From the NCBI GenBank assembly GCA_030437565.1, contig CP129291.1, positions 3,162,001 through 3,226,000 of the forward strand: a stretch of DNA of 64,000 nt. The letters are read 5' to 3'. Position 1 is the stretch's first letter. Every line of letters begins with the position of its first letter. A program made the position numbers and the translations under genes. Shown in pieces: positions 14,757 to 26,977 of the stretch. This DNA comes from Terrilactibacillus sp. S3-3. GTDB taxonomy: Bacteria > Bacillota > Bacilli > Bacillales > Sporolactobacillaceae. Under the pieces are notes generated by a model that searched no databases, was not told where the DNA came from, and saw nothing but the letters and a program-made list of their open reading frames with translations.

Positions 14757-15241
14757 AGCTTATTCCCCACTTGCTTCAGGAGCTGACCGATTTCCTTGTC
14801 ATAAGCTTTGGCGTCAACTTCTTTTTCAAGCACTTTCGAGGCAAGAAGGACGGAAAGTTCGGCCACTTCATCGCGGATTGATGCAACTGCTTTGTCTTTT
14901 TCACGATTTATTTCATCGTGTGCTTCCTTAATTAACCGTTCGGAACGTTCTTTCGCTGCATCAATGATGCTTTGTGCTTCGCCTTCCGATTGTTTTTTAG
15001 CGCGTTCGATAATCTCATGCGCTTCTTCACGGACTTTGTTAAGTTCAGCTTTTTGTTTATTTAAAAATTCTTCCGCTTCTTTACGGCTGGATTCAGCGGA
15101 CGAAATTTCATTGTTGATATATTCTTTTCTTTTCTGCATGATGGATAAAACCGGTTTAAGCCCAAGTTTGGCAACCAGCACCATCAGAAGCAGGAAAATA
15201 ATCAATTGGAACAGGATTGTTCCCAATGAAAATGTTAGCAC
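14753..15241 (-). CDS. atpF: ATP synthase Fo b subunit
   Basis: Peripheral stalk: one N-terminal membrane helix (residues ~4-24) then a long charged coiled coil (RKEAEEFLNKQKAELNKVRE and onward). Intact. The GTG at 15241 lies about 11 bases after AAAGGAG and gives 162 residues; an upstream in-frame TTG at 15262 sits on that site itself and is unlikely. Confidence 0.93.
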
Positions 15242-15346
15242 AGCCTCTGCCACTCCTTTCAATATGCAAAATTTCTTAACCGCTTCTGGTCAACAAGAAA
15301 GCGGGGGTTCGAATCGGCCCCCTGCTTTCCATATACATCCTCGAGA

Positions 15347-15595
<249 letters not shown>

Positions 15596-15715
15596 CTATG
15601 TTTTAACTATGCTTTAAAACGTTGTTCAACAGCTCATTGGGATTTAACCGTGAACGGATAAAAATGTCATTCTCGAACGAAAGCCGCCGGTTCTCCGGCG
15701 CGCTGACATCCTTTG

Positions 15716-16464
15716 TTAATGTTCGGCAGCGACTTTCTGCGAAATATACACCATTGCCAACACTGTAAAAATGTAAGCTTGGATACAGCCAACGAACACC
15801 GAAAAGCCCATCCATGCAAAGAGCGGCACGGCAGTAAGATAAGGCGCGCCTTCACGTAAAATCAATATCAGCACTTCGCCCGCAAAGATGTTCGCCCAAA
15901 GCCGGGCTGCGTGCGTCGCCGCCGGTTTGGACAGTTCATCAATAAGATGAAGCGGCAGCATCCAGGCGAACGGTTTCACGTAGTGCCCCAAATAATCTTT
16001 CGGGCTTCTGAAAATACCCGCGAGGTGGGAATAAATAAAGATAGCACCAGCCATCGCGACTGTGACATTAATGTCCGATGTCGGCGATTTGAACCAGCTG
16101 ACGGCATTAGTTGATTTTAAAAGCTCTGAAGTAATGCCAAGTGAAGGGATTGGCCCGTGAGCTTCAGCATTAACCATCACAATAACCCCAAGCAGGTTGG
16201 CAACCAGGATAAATAAGAAAGTTGTCAGTGCAAAGCTCAGATATTTTGCCGCTTGTTTTGCTTCAAGCATCATGCCCGTGATTCCGCTGATAAAGTCAAT
16301 GATATATTCCATTAAGTTCTGCTTGCCTGTTGGCCTCATACTTAATCTGCGTGTTAATAACAACACTAATAAAAATACAATCAAAGCGGAAACGACTGTG
16401 CCAATCATGACCGTCACATCAAAAATGTCATGCCCAGAAATTTCACTTTCGGAGTCAGATCCAA
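15716..16464 (-). CDS. atpB: ATP synthase Fo a subunit (frameshift near its start)
   Basis: Stator subunit providing the two proton half-channels. Five to six membrane helices; the essential Arg is in HAARLWANIFAGEVLI, and FVGCIQAYIFTVLAMVYISQ closes the protein. As read it is in one frame with atpI. The five-A run at 16421-16425 (TTTTT on the coding strand) needs one more base. Then atpB reads KVKFLGMTFFDVTVM, like B. subtilis IEFLGLTF, from a TTG at 16464 preceded by AAGGGGGTGA; ATG at 16482 is an alternative start. Confidence 0.92.
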
Positions 16465-16867
16465 GAGTCTCACCCCCTTCATGTGATGAAGTTGTTTTCC
16501 TTAAATAATAAATAGTGACCACTGCTACAAAAAGAAAGTAGCCGAACGGTAAAGATAAAACAAACGAGCGGTAATCAATCCAATCAGGAAGGCGGTAAAC
16601 CAACAGGGCACCAAAGACCACCATGAGAACTCTAGTGATCATATGTAAACCCGCTATTCTGCGGGAGCCCGATAAAATCCGAAGCCCAGCTATCCTGACG
16701 CGGAGAGTTAAGTGGTAGATATTATATAAACTGATCAATCCGCCTAGAAGAAAGCCGCCGGCAAGTGCCTTCAAGGGCGTCGTCAACCAGATTAATGCAA
16801 AAAAAGCGACATAAATCGCATAAACGAGCAAAATGATGCGATAAGACCACGCCAATTCTTTTGCCAC
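16419..16867 (-). CDS. atpI: ATP synthase assembly protein I
   Basis: AtpI family chaperone thought to help c-ring assembly; four membrane helices (about residues 8-30, 33-53, 72-93, 100-120). It starts at GTG (MAKELAWSYRIILLVYAIY), directly after the atpZ stop, with AAAGGACTGA upstream. With the T-run correction described for atpB it ends at a TGA at 16419 and overlaps atpB by about 46 bases; as sequenced the two are continuous. Confidence 0.88.
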
Positions 16868-16873
16868 TTTGGC

Positions 16874-17090
16874 TCAGTCCTTTGTAAAAGATTTCAATGT
16901 AAAGAAGCTGCTTACTAAGCCTAAAAAAAAAACCGCCGATAGCCCCAATGGCTAGCCACAAATGAGTAAAGCCGAAATGTTCATCTAAGTAGCGTCCCAA
17001 AAATGCGCCTCCAATAATAAATGAGAAGATTTCAACGCCAAGTGTTCCAACCATGCCCGCCATTCGCCAAGGATTATCATCGTTTTTCAT
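16874..17090 (-). CDS. atpZ: AtpZ/AtpI family protein (one frameshift)
   Basis: Small two-helix membrane protein encoded first in many Bacillales atp operons; proposed to work with AtpI in Mg2+/Ca2+ supply or Fo assembly. GTLGVEIFSFIIGGAFLGRY and the GAIGGFF helix fit the family. The ten-T run at 16923-16932 is one too long: with nine the protein ends GLVSSFFTLKSFTKD and stops at 16874, just before atpI. As read the frame runs on into atpI with an unrelated tail. Confidence 0.85.
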
Positions 17091-17360
17091 AAAGCGCCCC
17101 TTTCATTTACTCGCTCTTAATCAGATTGGTTTCAACAGCAGTCAAAAAACCGAGCAATTGCCCGCTGATTGTGAAAAGAACCCCTATCTAAAGCCCAGCA
17201 CTTTGTGAGAACCGTAACAATCTTATCTAAACAAGAACATTTTCTCTAAAATAAACGTTGCAAAACCATCGGCTGTCATTTGCCTGTATACGTCTACCTA
17301 TAAATATTCCCGTTTTTCAGTTCTTTGAAAACTCAGATGGATTTTAGCGTTGCCTTTTCT

Positions 17361-17390
17361 ATTCTAGCGAAAGCGCTGTCTCTCTGTCAA
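17361..17390 (-). promoter_or_regulatory. promoter of the atp operon (sigma-A)
   Basis: Minus strand TTGACA, 18 bases, TAGAAT, about 270 bases upstream of atpZ. Nothing else in 17091-17654 looks like a gene; the remaining leader is AT-rich. Confidence 0.7.
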
Positions 17391-17654
17391 CATTCTATCG
17401 GTTGGCAATAGCGCCTTTTTTATTATAGAAATGACAAGTATTGTGAGTTAATTCGGGTAATTTTGGGAGCTATACCTAAAATTTTACTCAATTTTACACA
17501 TTTTGCCCAGTCAAAATGTGACAAATTTATGACAATGAGAACAGTTTAATAAATCATGTTGTGTTTTTCATTTATTATAATAGTTTTTTTAGAACCCTGA
17601 AAACAGGTTTATAACCTGCCGATCGAGTCGGTAAACCGGCCGGTCGGCTTCGTT

Positions 17655-18936
<1,282 letters not shown>

Positions 18937-18966
18937 AAAAAAAGAGGCAAAAACCCGCCTCTTTCT
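18937..18966 (-). terminator. terminator of glyA
   Basis: Minus-strand stem AAAGAGGCGGG/TTTTGCCTCTTT followed by a T-run, about 30 bases past the glyA stop. Confidence 0.9.
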
Positions 18967-18994
18967 TTGCAAAAGCTGTCAGAGAGCGGCTTAT

Positions 18995-20251
18995 TTAAGC
19001 CAGCGTGCCCGTTCCGTCAGCATATAACGGATGCTTTGCCGTCAGCGCGTCAACTCGTGCTCTCGCCTTAGACCGCGCCGATTCATCATCAACATTTTTA
19101 AGCGTATAAGCAATAATATCCGCCACTTCTTTCATGTCTTCTTCCTTGAATCCACGCGTCGTGACCGCCGCCGTACCCATACGGACACCGCTCGTGACAA
19201 ACGGTTTTTCCGGATCAAACGGAATGGTATTCTTGTTAGTTGTAATGCCGATATCGTCAAGCGCTTTTTCAGCCACTTTTCCTGTAATGTTGAGATTTCG
19301 CACATCAACAAGGACCAGATGGTTATCGGTGCCGCCCGAAACAAGATTCAGCCCGCCCGCCTTTAAAGCATCAGCAAATGCTTGGGCATTGGCAATAATT
19401 TGTTTTGCATAATCTTTAAATGCCTTGCAGGGCTTCACCAAGCGCAACGGCTTTGGCCGCAATGATATGCATCAGCGGGCCGCCTTGAATGCCTGGAAAA
19501 ATCGATTTATCCAATTTTTTCGCGAATTTTTCTTTACAGATGATCATGCCGCCGCGCGGACCGCGCAGTGTCTTATGGGTTGTTGTCGTAACAAAATCGC
19601 AGTAAGGGACAGGACTTGGGTGCAGGCCTGCTGCAACAAGACCGGCGATATGCGCCATGTCGACCATAAGATAGGCGCCGACCTCATCGGCAATCTCTCT
19701 AAATTTCTTGAAATCGATTTGGCGAGGATACGCACTCGCTCCGGCCACAATCAATTTCGGTTTATACTCCAAAGCTTTTTTTTTCTGACATCCTCATAGT
19801 CAATGTATTGAGTATCTTTATCTACACCATAATCATAGAAATGGTACAATTTACCGCTGAAGTTCACCGGACTGCCGTGGGTCAAGTGTCCGCCATGGGA
19901 CAAATTCATGCCAAGCACTGTGTCTCCCGGTTCAAGAATGGTAAAGTAGACAGCCATATTAGCTTGGGCTCCGGAATGCGGCTGGACATTGACATGTTCG
20001 CCGCCAAATAGTTCTTTCGCACGATTTCTTGCCAAATCCTCCACAATATCAACAAACTCACACCCGCCGTAATAACGGTGACCGGGATAACCCTCTGCAT
20101 ATTTGTTTGTCAGAACGGTTCCGGCTGCTTCAAGTACCGCCCGGCTGACAAAATTTTCTGAAGCAATCAGTTCGATTTTGCTCCTTTGGCGACCCAGTTC
20201 CAATTCTATCGCCTTGAATACTTCAGGATCTTGCGCTTCAATTGCCTTCAT
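18995..20251 (-). CDS. glyA: serine hydroxymethyltransferase (two frameshifts)
   Basis: PLP enzyme interconverting serine and glycine and charging tetrahydrofolate with a one-carbon unit. The PLP lysine is in [15 protein letters not shown]-terminal [19 protein letters not shown] and GAQANMAVY are standard. The frame breaks at the nine-T run near 19775-19783 and near 19425 (ALGEALQG to FKDYAKQI). Repaired length about 415 residues. Monocistronic in appearance, with its own terminator. Confidence 0.96.
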
Positions 20252-20493
20252 GAATGCGTGCAGCTCCTCTCAAAAGTCATGTCAATAAAATACTATCATA
20301 TTTTTGACATAAAATCGTCGTAAAATAGGAAAAACACTTTTAATTTTTTCTTGGTAAATATTGTTTTGCCATCGATGAATCTTTTTACACGACTCATTTT
20401 TGATCATAGCTTCACTTTTTCTCTAAAGTTTTAACCGCCCGCCGGATCAAATGTACTGGCCCGAACCCAGGCTGACCCGACTTTTTCACATAA

Positions 20494-20537
20494 AGAAGCT
20501 GTTTCATGGTCAAAAAATGACTTATGAAACAGCCTCT
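20494..20537 (-). terminator. terminator of ywlG, H family
   Basis: Minus strand AGAGGCTGTTTCATAAGTCA.../...TGACCATGAAACAGCTTCTTT. Stem resembles the H family at 505, 39580, 44601 and 58566, but the conserved left flank is missing. Confidence 0.7.
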
Positions 20538-20611
20538 CAAACAATCAGATTTGCGGCTGCTTTTTACATTCATTCTTGGCCGCGTCTTCAAATTGTTATT
20601 GTCTGTATCAA

Positions 20612-21205
20612 TTAAAAACGAGTGACCTTCTCTTTTTCAGGATAAACCGCCCGTTCGCCGCCGATGAGTTTCGGTCTTGTCCTGGCCATGGTCAAATGAG
20701 CGTGACCGATTTCTTTTAATTCGCTCCGAACCGGCACGGCCACTCGTTTGAGGTGCATACCAATTAATGTGTCGCCGATATCGATTCCGCAATCTGCCGA
20801 AATGTATTCAACAACGACCGGGTCTTCCATATTATTAAAAGCGAAGGTAGCCATTGCACCGCCTGCTGAACGCACCGGTGTCACCGTCACTCTTTCGAAG
20901 CCTCTCTCTTTGGCCACTTTTCTATCGATAACTAACGCCCGATTCAAATGTTCGCAGCACTGAAAAGCGAGATTGACTCCTGTCTTAGCGCGGAAATTGC
21001 TCAAAGCTCGGTAGATAGCTCCGGCCACTTCCATTGTCCCGGCTGTCCCGATATGCTTACCGATGACTTCACTTGTACTGCAGCCAACGACAAGCAAATG
21101 ATCCGAGTGAAGCGGCATAGCCCGATTTAGATCCTCCAAAACTTGGCTGACCTGCTTTTCAATCTCTTCTTGAAATGCTTCTTTCAAGGATATTCTTCCT
21201 TTCAT
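20612..21205 (-). CDS. ywlG: YwlG family protein (DUF436/TIGR01440)
   Basis: Intact 197-residue protein of a conserved Bacillales family with unknown function. [17 protein letters not shown] near residue 38, [11 protein letters not shown], and [17 protein letters not shown] are family hallmarks. A TTG six codons into the frame has better spacing from AAAGGAAGA and may be the true start. In B. subtilis rpiB lies between this gene and ywlE; it is absent here. Confidence 0.88.
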   Translation of the reverse strand: MKGRISLKEAFQEEIEKQVSQVLEDLNRAMPLHSDHLLVVGCSTSEVIGKHIGTAGTMEVAGAIYRALSNFRAKTGVNLAFQCCEHLNRALVIDRKVAKERGFERVTVTPVRSAGGAMATFAFNNMEDPVVVEYISADCGIDIGDTLIGMHLKRVAVPVRSELKEIGHAHLTMARTRPKLIGGERAVYPEKEKVTRF

Positions 21206-21451
21206 TTAAAATAAGGCAGGCTTGTTAATAGGCCATTACCCTTTTCTATTATAACAGGGCCGGGCAATGATAAACCTTTCCAATAATGTAATGAGTGAAA
21301 AGATTATTCCCTGCTTGCCAGCGATTATAGTCTAGCGCTCATCCTCTGACTCTGCAAGCCGATTTCCCCGCTTTTAACAATACAGACGAAATCATACACG
21401 GATATCATCATTCACCAAAACTTTCTGAGTCGACAATTTCCCGGGAAATCG

Positions 21452-22083
21452 TCACGTTTTATCAACAATTTCTTCCACAAAGTGTTCAATTTCACCGCAC
21501 GTTTCGTCATAATCCTGCTCAGTACCCCCGAAAGGATCTGAAATATTGATATCCGGCAATTCTTTTAAAAGCTGCTGCACTTTTTGATGATGAATATTTT
21601 CCGCCTTGCGAATGCTTTGATTCAGGCTTTCGCGCTCCGCTTCAGACAAACCAGGATTGCTCAGCCTTTGCTTATAATCAGCCAGTTCTTCCTGATGGAA
21701 AACGACCTGTTTCTTCAGAGCGTTCCACTGTTCATTTCCTTCAATCTCAATTAATACATATTCTTTAAGCGTAAACACCTTGTCCGCTCCTGCAGGAAAC
21801 CGATCGATGAGAAGATGCTTATGTTCCTCCGTCATTGTTAAAATAAGCGACGCCCAATCAATGAGCGCATCCGATACAGGCTGCGTGACATGCTGAAAAA
21901 CAACGCCTCTTTTTCCAAAGCCAAAGCCTTCAGTGCATAAGGATGCGCTTTTGCACCATTCATCGCGAAAAGCCCGGCGGACTGCACACGGAACTTATTC
22001 GCCGCCTTATGAGCCATCAAAGCTTCGGCCATCGGACTGCGGCAAGTATTGCCTGTACAAACAAAAAGGATGCTTTCCATCAA
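21452..22083 (-). CDS. ywlE: low-molecular-weight phosphatase YwlE with coiled-coil insert (one frameshift)
   Basis: Protein-arginine phosphatase family (opposes McsB). The active loop is VCTGNTCRSPMAEAL: catalytic Cys, with the Thr that favours phosphoarginine in YwlE; the general-acid Asp is in DPFGG. The frame breaks near 21905; the continued frame QHVTQPVSDALIDWASLIL joins to MTEEHKH. Between VFTLKEYV and DPFGG there are about 80 residues where B. subtilis YwlE has about 10; the insert (NALKKQVVFHQEELADYKQR onward) is strongly helical and probably a coiled-coil hairpin. Confidence 0.88.
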
Positions 22084-22387
22084 TCATCACCTTTTCCTTT
22101 TTCCCGCATCAATAAGCTGCAATCCCTGCAGACTGCCTTAAGTTTTTTCAGGGAGGACAGTGAGCTGCACCGCCTCCCCTCAATGCTGTGAGACTGCCGC
22201 TGATTAGCGTTTAACTTTGCACCATATGCCTTTCCTTTTATTTTAAATCAAAGGAACCCGTCATTGTACAATAAAAACCGTCATTTTCAAAAAATTTTCT
22301 CTTTTTTTGGCCGGCCTTTTCTAAGATAAAATCGCCGTTCATTTTCATTGTCTATCAAACGCCTAAGCTTATCTCTGATTTTGACGG

Positions 22388-22959
22388 TTAGAGATGCAAG
22401 TGAAAAAGCAGTTTCAGCCGATAAAAAAAGAATGATGCCGCCAAAAGCTTCGCTGTACCGGCCAAAAAGCTTTTGTGTCTTTCGTGCAAGCAGCAGCCCG
22501 GCCCAAGCCAAAACCATACTGGCCAGGCCAAAAAGCACGATGGTCGCAAGCATTTTGGCTCCATAAATACCCAGGCTTAGGCCGACCGAAAAACTATCAA
22601 GACTGATACTTAAGGCAAAAATAATGAAGCCGATTCCCATAGGCTGAACAGGTTGAATCTGCTGATTTTCTTTTTTAAAAAATTCAATGATCATTTGGCT
22701 GCCGAGAAGCACCAGCAGTATTCCACCGGCCATACCGGCAATTTCGCCAAAATGCTTGGACAAAATTTTTCCAATAAGCATGCCCATAAGAGGCATGAGG
22801 GCATGAAAAAAGCCAATCACCACACCCATTTTAACTATCTGTCTTAGACTGAGTTTCAGCATGCCCATACCCATACAAACGGAAAAAGCATCCATGCCTA
22901 GCGCGAAGGCTCATGCCCAGAGCGAGCCCTTCACTTATCATTTGACCTGCAGACTCCAT
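22388..22959 (-). CDS. mntP: manganese efflux pump MntP (frameshifts)
   Basis: Six-helix Mn2+ exporter with two homologous halves, each carrying an Asp-containing signature: [14 protein letters not shown] and [32 protein letters not shown] precedes the ATG at 22959. The frame breaks near 22905 (after LALGMS; repaired as [11 protein letters not shown]) and probably in the T-run near 22425. There one base fewer gives an ending [10 protein letters not shown] and a stop at 22388; otherwise the frame runs to 22287 with a non-homologous basic tail. Confidence 0.87.
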
Positions 22960-23176
22960 GCCCACTCCTCCTTCGCATACCACATTATTCATCCTATGCG
23001 TGTCCAAAATCATTTAGAAGAACTTGGATGAAAAAAGGAATGCCTAAAAGAGCCGGTTTTTAAGGCTGCCGTGCCGCGATTAAAATGGTTTCGCTGCAGA
23101 AGAAAAGGATTCTGCTGGAACAACAAGCACACACCCAAACGAGTGCGGGCATAAGCGGAACAAATTATCTTTTTAT

Positions 23177-23374
23177 TTTATCCCGCATTAACGGGCAGTA
23201 AAAACTCCCACCTCAAGGCTTCAATAAATTCGAAGAAGCGTAGGTGGGAGAAACTGCCCGTAAAAGCCCGGTCTTAGGAACAGACAGACTAAAGGCGCCA
23301 CATCCTGTGAGCAAGAGCTAACAATCAGTGGGGGATGGATGAAAAAGCCCTCACTGATTGAAGTTTCACTTTAT
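23177..23374 (-). repeat. R element copy 2
   Basis: 198 bp, read on the minus strand: ATAAAGTGAAACTTCAATCA, the CAGTGAGGG/CCCCCACTG hairpin, CACAGGATGTGGCGCC, then CGGGCAGTTTCTCCCACC paired with GGTGGGAGTTTTTACTGCCC around an inner GCTTC/GAAGC hairpin, ending GCGGGATAAA. Its head contains the likely tsaC stop codon. Confidence 0.9.
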
Positions 23375-24414
23375 GACACGCCCGCCGGCCGCTTTCGAAA
23401 GCCGATTCATCACTGCCTTGCCTTGCCGATGCCCTCTTCAGAAAAGGTTTCACTGTAAATCACGTCAACTTTTCTATCGTCAAAATCGCGCAGCACGCGA
23501 TACAGCTGATGGGCAACACTTGCAAGGTCGCGCGCGGCGCCCGCAGGCAATGACTTCGTCTGCCTGCGGATACGCTTTGATGTTTTCTTCGGTCGTCAAA
23601 ACACCTACACGCCGCCCGTTTTTTTTTTCTTTTTTTATGCAGGCCAGCATCTTTTCCAAACCGCCCGGGACTAAATACATCGTTGCCTGCGGGGCATAAT
23701 GCTTGTACTTCATCCCGGGCGCTCTCGGTGTTTGATCCGGACGCGTGAGCGCCGGATCATCGGCGACAGCTCCGGCCACTTCAATCAATTGTTCGCGTGA
23801 AATGCCGCCCGGCCTAAGAATGGTGACGGGCGTTGTCGTACAATCGACCACTGTCGATTCTACCCCGACTCCTGTCTTCCCGCCAATAATGACGCCGTAA
23901 ATGCGGCCGTCTAGATCTTGCAGAACATGGCCGGAATCGGTTGGGCTCGGCCGGCCCGACTGGTTGGCGGAAGGAGCAGCGATCGGTAAATCTGCCGCTA
24001 AGATCAGCGCATGAGCAATCGGATCGCTCGGCATTCTGACTGCCACCGTCGACAGCCCGGCCGTTACCCGATTTGAAATATCGCCTTTTTTGGGCAGTAC
24101 AAGCGTCAGCGGCCCCGGCCAAAACGCCTTCATTAATTTTTGTGCCAGCGGATGAATGTCCGAACAAATCGCTTTGACTTGTTCCATCGTCGCAACGTGG
24201 ACAATCAATGGATTATCGCTCGGGCGCCCTTTCGCTTCATATATTTTACGGACCGCTTCCCCTGATTTTGCATTTCCTCCCAGTCCGTAAACCGTTTCGG
24301 TAGGAAAAGCGATGACCTCATCTTTGCTAAGAGCCTCAGCCGCTTCCCTGATTTGCGGACTGTTTTCAAGAGATGAGGGGTCAGTGGATCAACCCGCCAT
24401 TTTTTTGTTTCCAT
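23366..24414 (-). CDS. tsaC: threonylcarbamoyl-AMP synthase TsaC/Sua5 type (frameshifts)
   Basis: Makes threonylcarbamoyl-AMP from Thr, HCO3- and ATP for tRNA t6A37 modification. YrdC domain FPTETVYGLGGNA, SDNPLIVHV, KAFWPGPLTLVL, PIAAPSANQSGRPSPT and the linker MKYKHYAPQA followed by a Sua5 domain show the long Sua5 form (YwlC). N-terminal MxTKKWRVDPLTP is in another frame (break near 24365), and further breaks are near 23545 and 23417 (AAGGCAAGGC duplication). Repaired, the end is MNRLSKAAGGRVIK with the TGA inside the adjacent R element. Confidence 0.93.
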
Positions 24415-24804
24415 TCATTCATTTACCCCTTTTGTTTAAAATCCTTGCTTTTTCGTATATTTTTAAAAGCCAAAAAGTCGTCGTTCAGACAATACGTTCA
24501 GGTGTTGCTGCTGATTTCCTGGAAATCGTGCATCACGATAAGTATACACCATTTAACAGGACAAGATGGTGACCGAGGCATAGCGCCTCCGTTTCAAACA
24601 GTCTCCGTATCCGGTTACCGGCAAACCGTACCCTTGACAGAGGCTGCTCCCGGTCTGGTCAAACAGCCAGGCTTTTTGCTAAGTTCTGTTTGCAAATCTC
24701 ACCGGACTCTGATAGATGACGAGGCCGGACTGTATATCGAAACTTCTTTGTTAATCAATTAATATAGTCTTTCCCAATCATGCTGCTTTTGAACTTTCCT
24801 ATAT
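24415..24804. other. intergenic, no gene seen
   Basis: Lies between tsaC and the spoIIR terminator. No open frame with a ribosome binding site; no recognised regulatory RNA. Confidence 0.4.
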
Positions 24805-24855
24805 AAAAAAAGGAGCAAAGCTTATCCACATGTGCATAAGTTTTGCTCCTTTTTA
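24805..24855 (-). terminator. terminator of spoIIR
   Basis: Minus-strand stem AAAGGAGCAAAACTTATGCA/TGGATAAGCTTTGCTCCTTT followed by T's. Nearly perfect, 17 bp or more. Confidence 0.9.
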
Positions 24856-24953
24856 TTGATTTCTGTGCATTTTCTCGCACTTGTTCACAGAAAACTGTTT
24901 ACAAGTCCGTCGTTTTCCCCAATTTAGTGGACAAGTCACCAGTTTTGCACCTT

Positions 24954-25706
24954 TTATGTGAACAATCCTTCGATAGCATGAATGAGTTCTAAAAAGATAT
25001 CCACAAAGAAGAAATGGACTTTCACCGGTTTTTTCTCCGTCCTGCTCGTCATCGCTGTCCGATTGCTGATTTGTCTTTGTTCCGGCGTCTTTTATATTTT
25101 GAGCAGTTTGCTCCTTTTTATCGTCATCTTTCGGTTTCTGAAACGCTGCCTGTTTTTGGCCGGCTGCCGTCTTCGTTGTTTGATCATGATTGTTCTTTGT
25201 TTTCACCGCATCGCCATGCTCAAAATCAAGAAAACAGAGCGGCGGAAACAGGACGCACCACCAGTTTGCACCTTGCCCTGACCCAAGCGTGATGACAAGC
25301 GCCTGATATTTTCCCGCCGGGTAGACGTAACCGCCGTACATTTTCGTCGGAAAGTCCGCTTCCCCCAATTTTACCGTAAAGGATTCCTGCAAATGCATGG
25401 CTCGTAATTTTTTCGAACCGTATGGCGAATTTCGCCGATGTGCGAACGAATCACCATCTTTGCCTGCCTCGATGTTTTTAAATCATGTACCCAGCCTTCA
25501 ATATCCTCATTAACGGCGTCGCGGATCTGGCGTTTTACCATTTGATCGGCCGCCGAATTACTGTTAGCCAAAATTCTCAACCGGATCGCGTCTTTGGGTA
25601 TCGCCCCTTTGTCCGCCGACGCTTTTGATAGATTTTGCTGAACCTGCATAAGGGTAATAAATAGAATCATAGAAATGATAACAATGATTACGGTATGCTT
25701 TTTCAT
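24954..25706 (-). CDS. spoIIR: stage II sporulation protein R (two frameshifts)
   Basis: Secreted forespore signal that activates SpoIIGA, and so sigma-E, in the mother cell. Signal peptide at residues ~3-22; AIRLRILANSNSAADQMVKR, FPTKMYGGYVYPAGKYQALV and GANWWCVLFPPLCFLDF are diagnostic. A charged linker follows. Breaks are near 25395 and near 25010; repairing the second gives a hydrophobic end VKVHFFFVDIFLELIHAIEG and a stop at 24954, as in B. subtilis. ATG at 25706 fits the signal peptide; the longer upstream in-frame ATG does not. Confidence 0.93.
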
Positions 25707-25962
25707 CCTGCCTCGCCCCCTCTTTAGAAGACATTGTTGACAGAAGGGGCGCAGAATAAACGGTGAAAACTTTCTATCCAAATGTATAAAAAACAGAAGT
25801 GCTTGCGGCCGGGCATTTCAGGCGCAAACTTTTCCAAATATTATTGCATGCCGGGCCCGCGAAGCGCGGTAATCGGCTGCTGAACAGCGCAGGCAAGATA
25901 AGTCCTCAGCATCTATCGGTCCAGTCATTTACACGGATTGGATTCCTTTTTACGGGTCTAAA

Positions 25963-26098
25963 CTGTTGAACCTCAAGCTTAAACTATTGAACTTCGGGCT
26001 TAAACTGTTAAACCTTGGCCCTAAACTGTTGAACCTCAGCCCTAGTTGAACCTCAGGCTTAAACTGTTGAACCTCGGGCTTAAACTGCTGAACACCAA
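25963..26098. repeat. tandem array 4: about 6.5 units of 21 bp
   Basis: Units such as CGGGCTTAAACTGTTGAACCT and CAAGCTTAAACTATTGAACTT repeat without spacers; one unit is shortened by four bases. The sequence type is unlike the other arrays but the period is the same. Lies between prmC and spoIIR. Confidence 0.88.
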
Positions 26099-26127
26099 TT
26101 AAGAGCACATATTTCTCAGAACAGCCA

Positions 26128-26977
26128 TCACATTTCGATCGCGGCCGCCGATATCTTTTTCAACCGATAAAGACTCAATACGGCGGGGGGAAAACAGGAA
26201 ACAACGAGCGATTTAACCGCTTCACCTTGCGCCGCCCCGATTTCAAGGGCCAATAAGAGCCGTTCTTTCATGATGCCCGGCAAACCGCGAATGATCGCGC
26301 GATAAGCATCCAAACCGTCATCGCCTCCGGAAAGCGCCAGATGCGGCTCATAATTCTTGACGACATCCTCTAGTTCTTCCATCTCGGCACTGCTGATGTA
26401 GGGAGGATTAGAGACCAAATATCAGCGGAGCCGCCGGCGATTGGCTCCAGCAGGCTGCCGGGCTCGAATTGCACATATGCACCGAGCCGATCGGCATTCT
26501 CTTTGGCAATAGTGAGTGCCGCTTCTGAAAGGTCAACAGCAAAAATATGCCACTTCGGCCGTTCAAGCGCCAGTGTAATCGCAATTGCACCGCTTCCCGT
26601 ACCAATGTCCCAAACGGTCGGATCGCTCTTCTCTGGGAAAAATCTGTCCGCCCATTCCAAAACCCTCGCCACCAGTTCCTCCGTCTCAGGACGCGGAATC
26701 AAAACATCGGGAGTCACTTTGAAAGTGCGGCCATAGAAAGGAGCCTGGCCAGTCATATACTGCACCGGCACGCCTCTCAGCGCATGATCGCGCACCTTCT
26801 CCTGAAGCCAATCCATGTCTTCGCCGGCAAGCGGCTGCCTGATATCGACGAGCAGCTGGGTACGCGTAAGATGGAGCCGATGGCACAGTAAAATTTCGCC
26901 AATATTTTCATCGCGATGATGTTTTTTTAAAAAAAAGAAGAAGCCCATTTGAGAGCTTCAAACCGTCTGATTGTCAC
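26128..26977 (-). CDS. prmC: peptide chain release factor N5-glutamine methyltransferase (two frameshifts)
   Basis: Methylates the Gln of the GGQ motif of RF1/RF2, matching the adjacent prfA. SAM site [15 protein letters not shown], catalytic NPPY (VSNPPYIS), and [11 protein letters not shown] are present. GTG at 26977 overlaps the prfA stop (GTGA) and gives [15 protein letters not shown], as in B. subtilis. Breaks are at the T8/A7 runs near 26930 (one base short) and near 26412, between ADIW and the NPPY segment. Confidence 0.94.

Noticed and set aside
15716-16867. True AtpI-AtpB fusion protein
   Set aside because: One added base in a homopolymer restores both normal genes with proper start and stop signals.
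23177-23374. R element as an insertion sequence
   Set aside because: No transposase frame, no terminal inverted repeats and no target-site duplication could be seen.
24982-25292. Hydrophobic plus-strand open frames opposite spoIIR
   Set aside because: They are the reverse complement of the charged SpoIIR linker; SpoIIR homology on the minus strand is clear.
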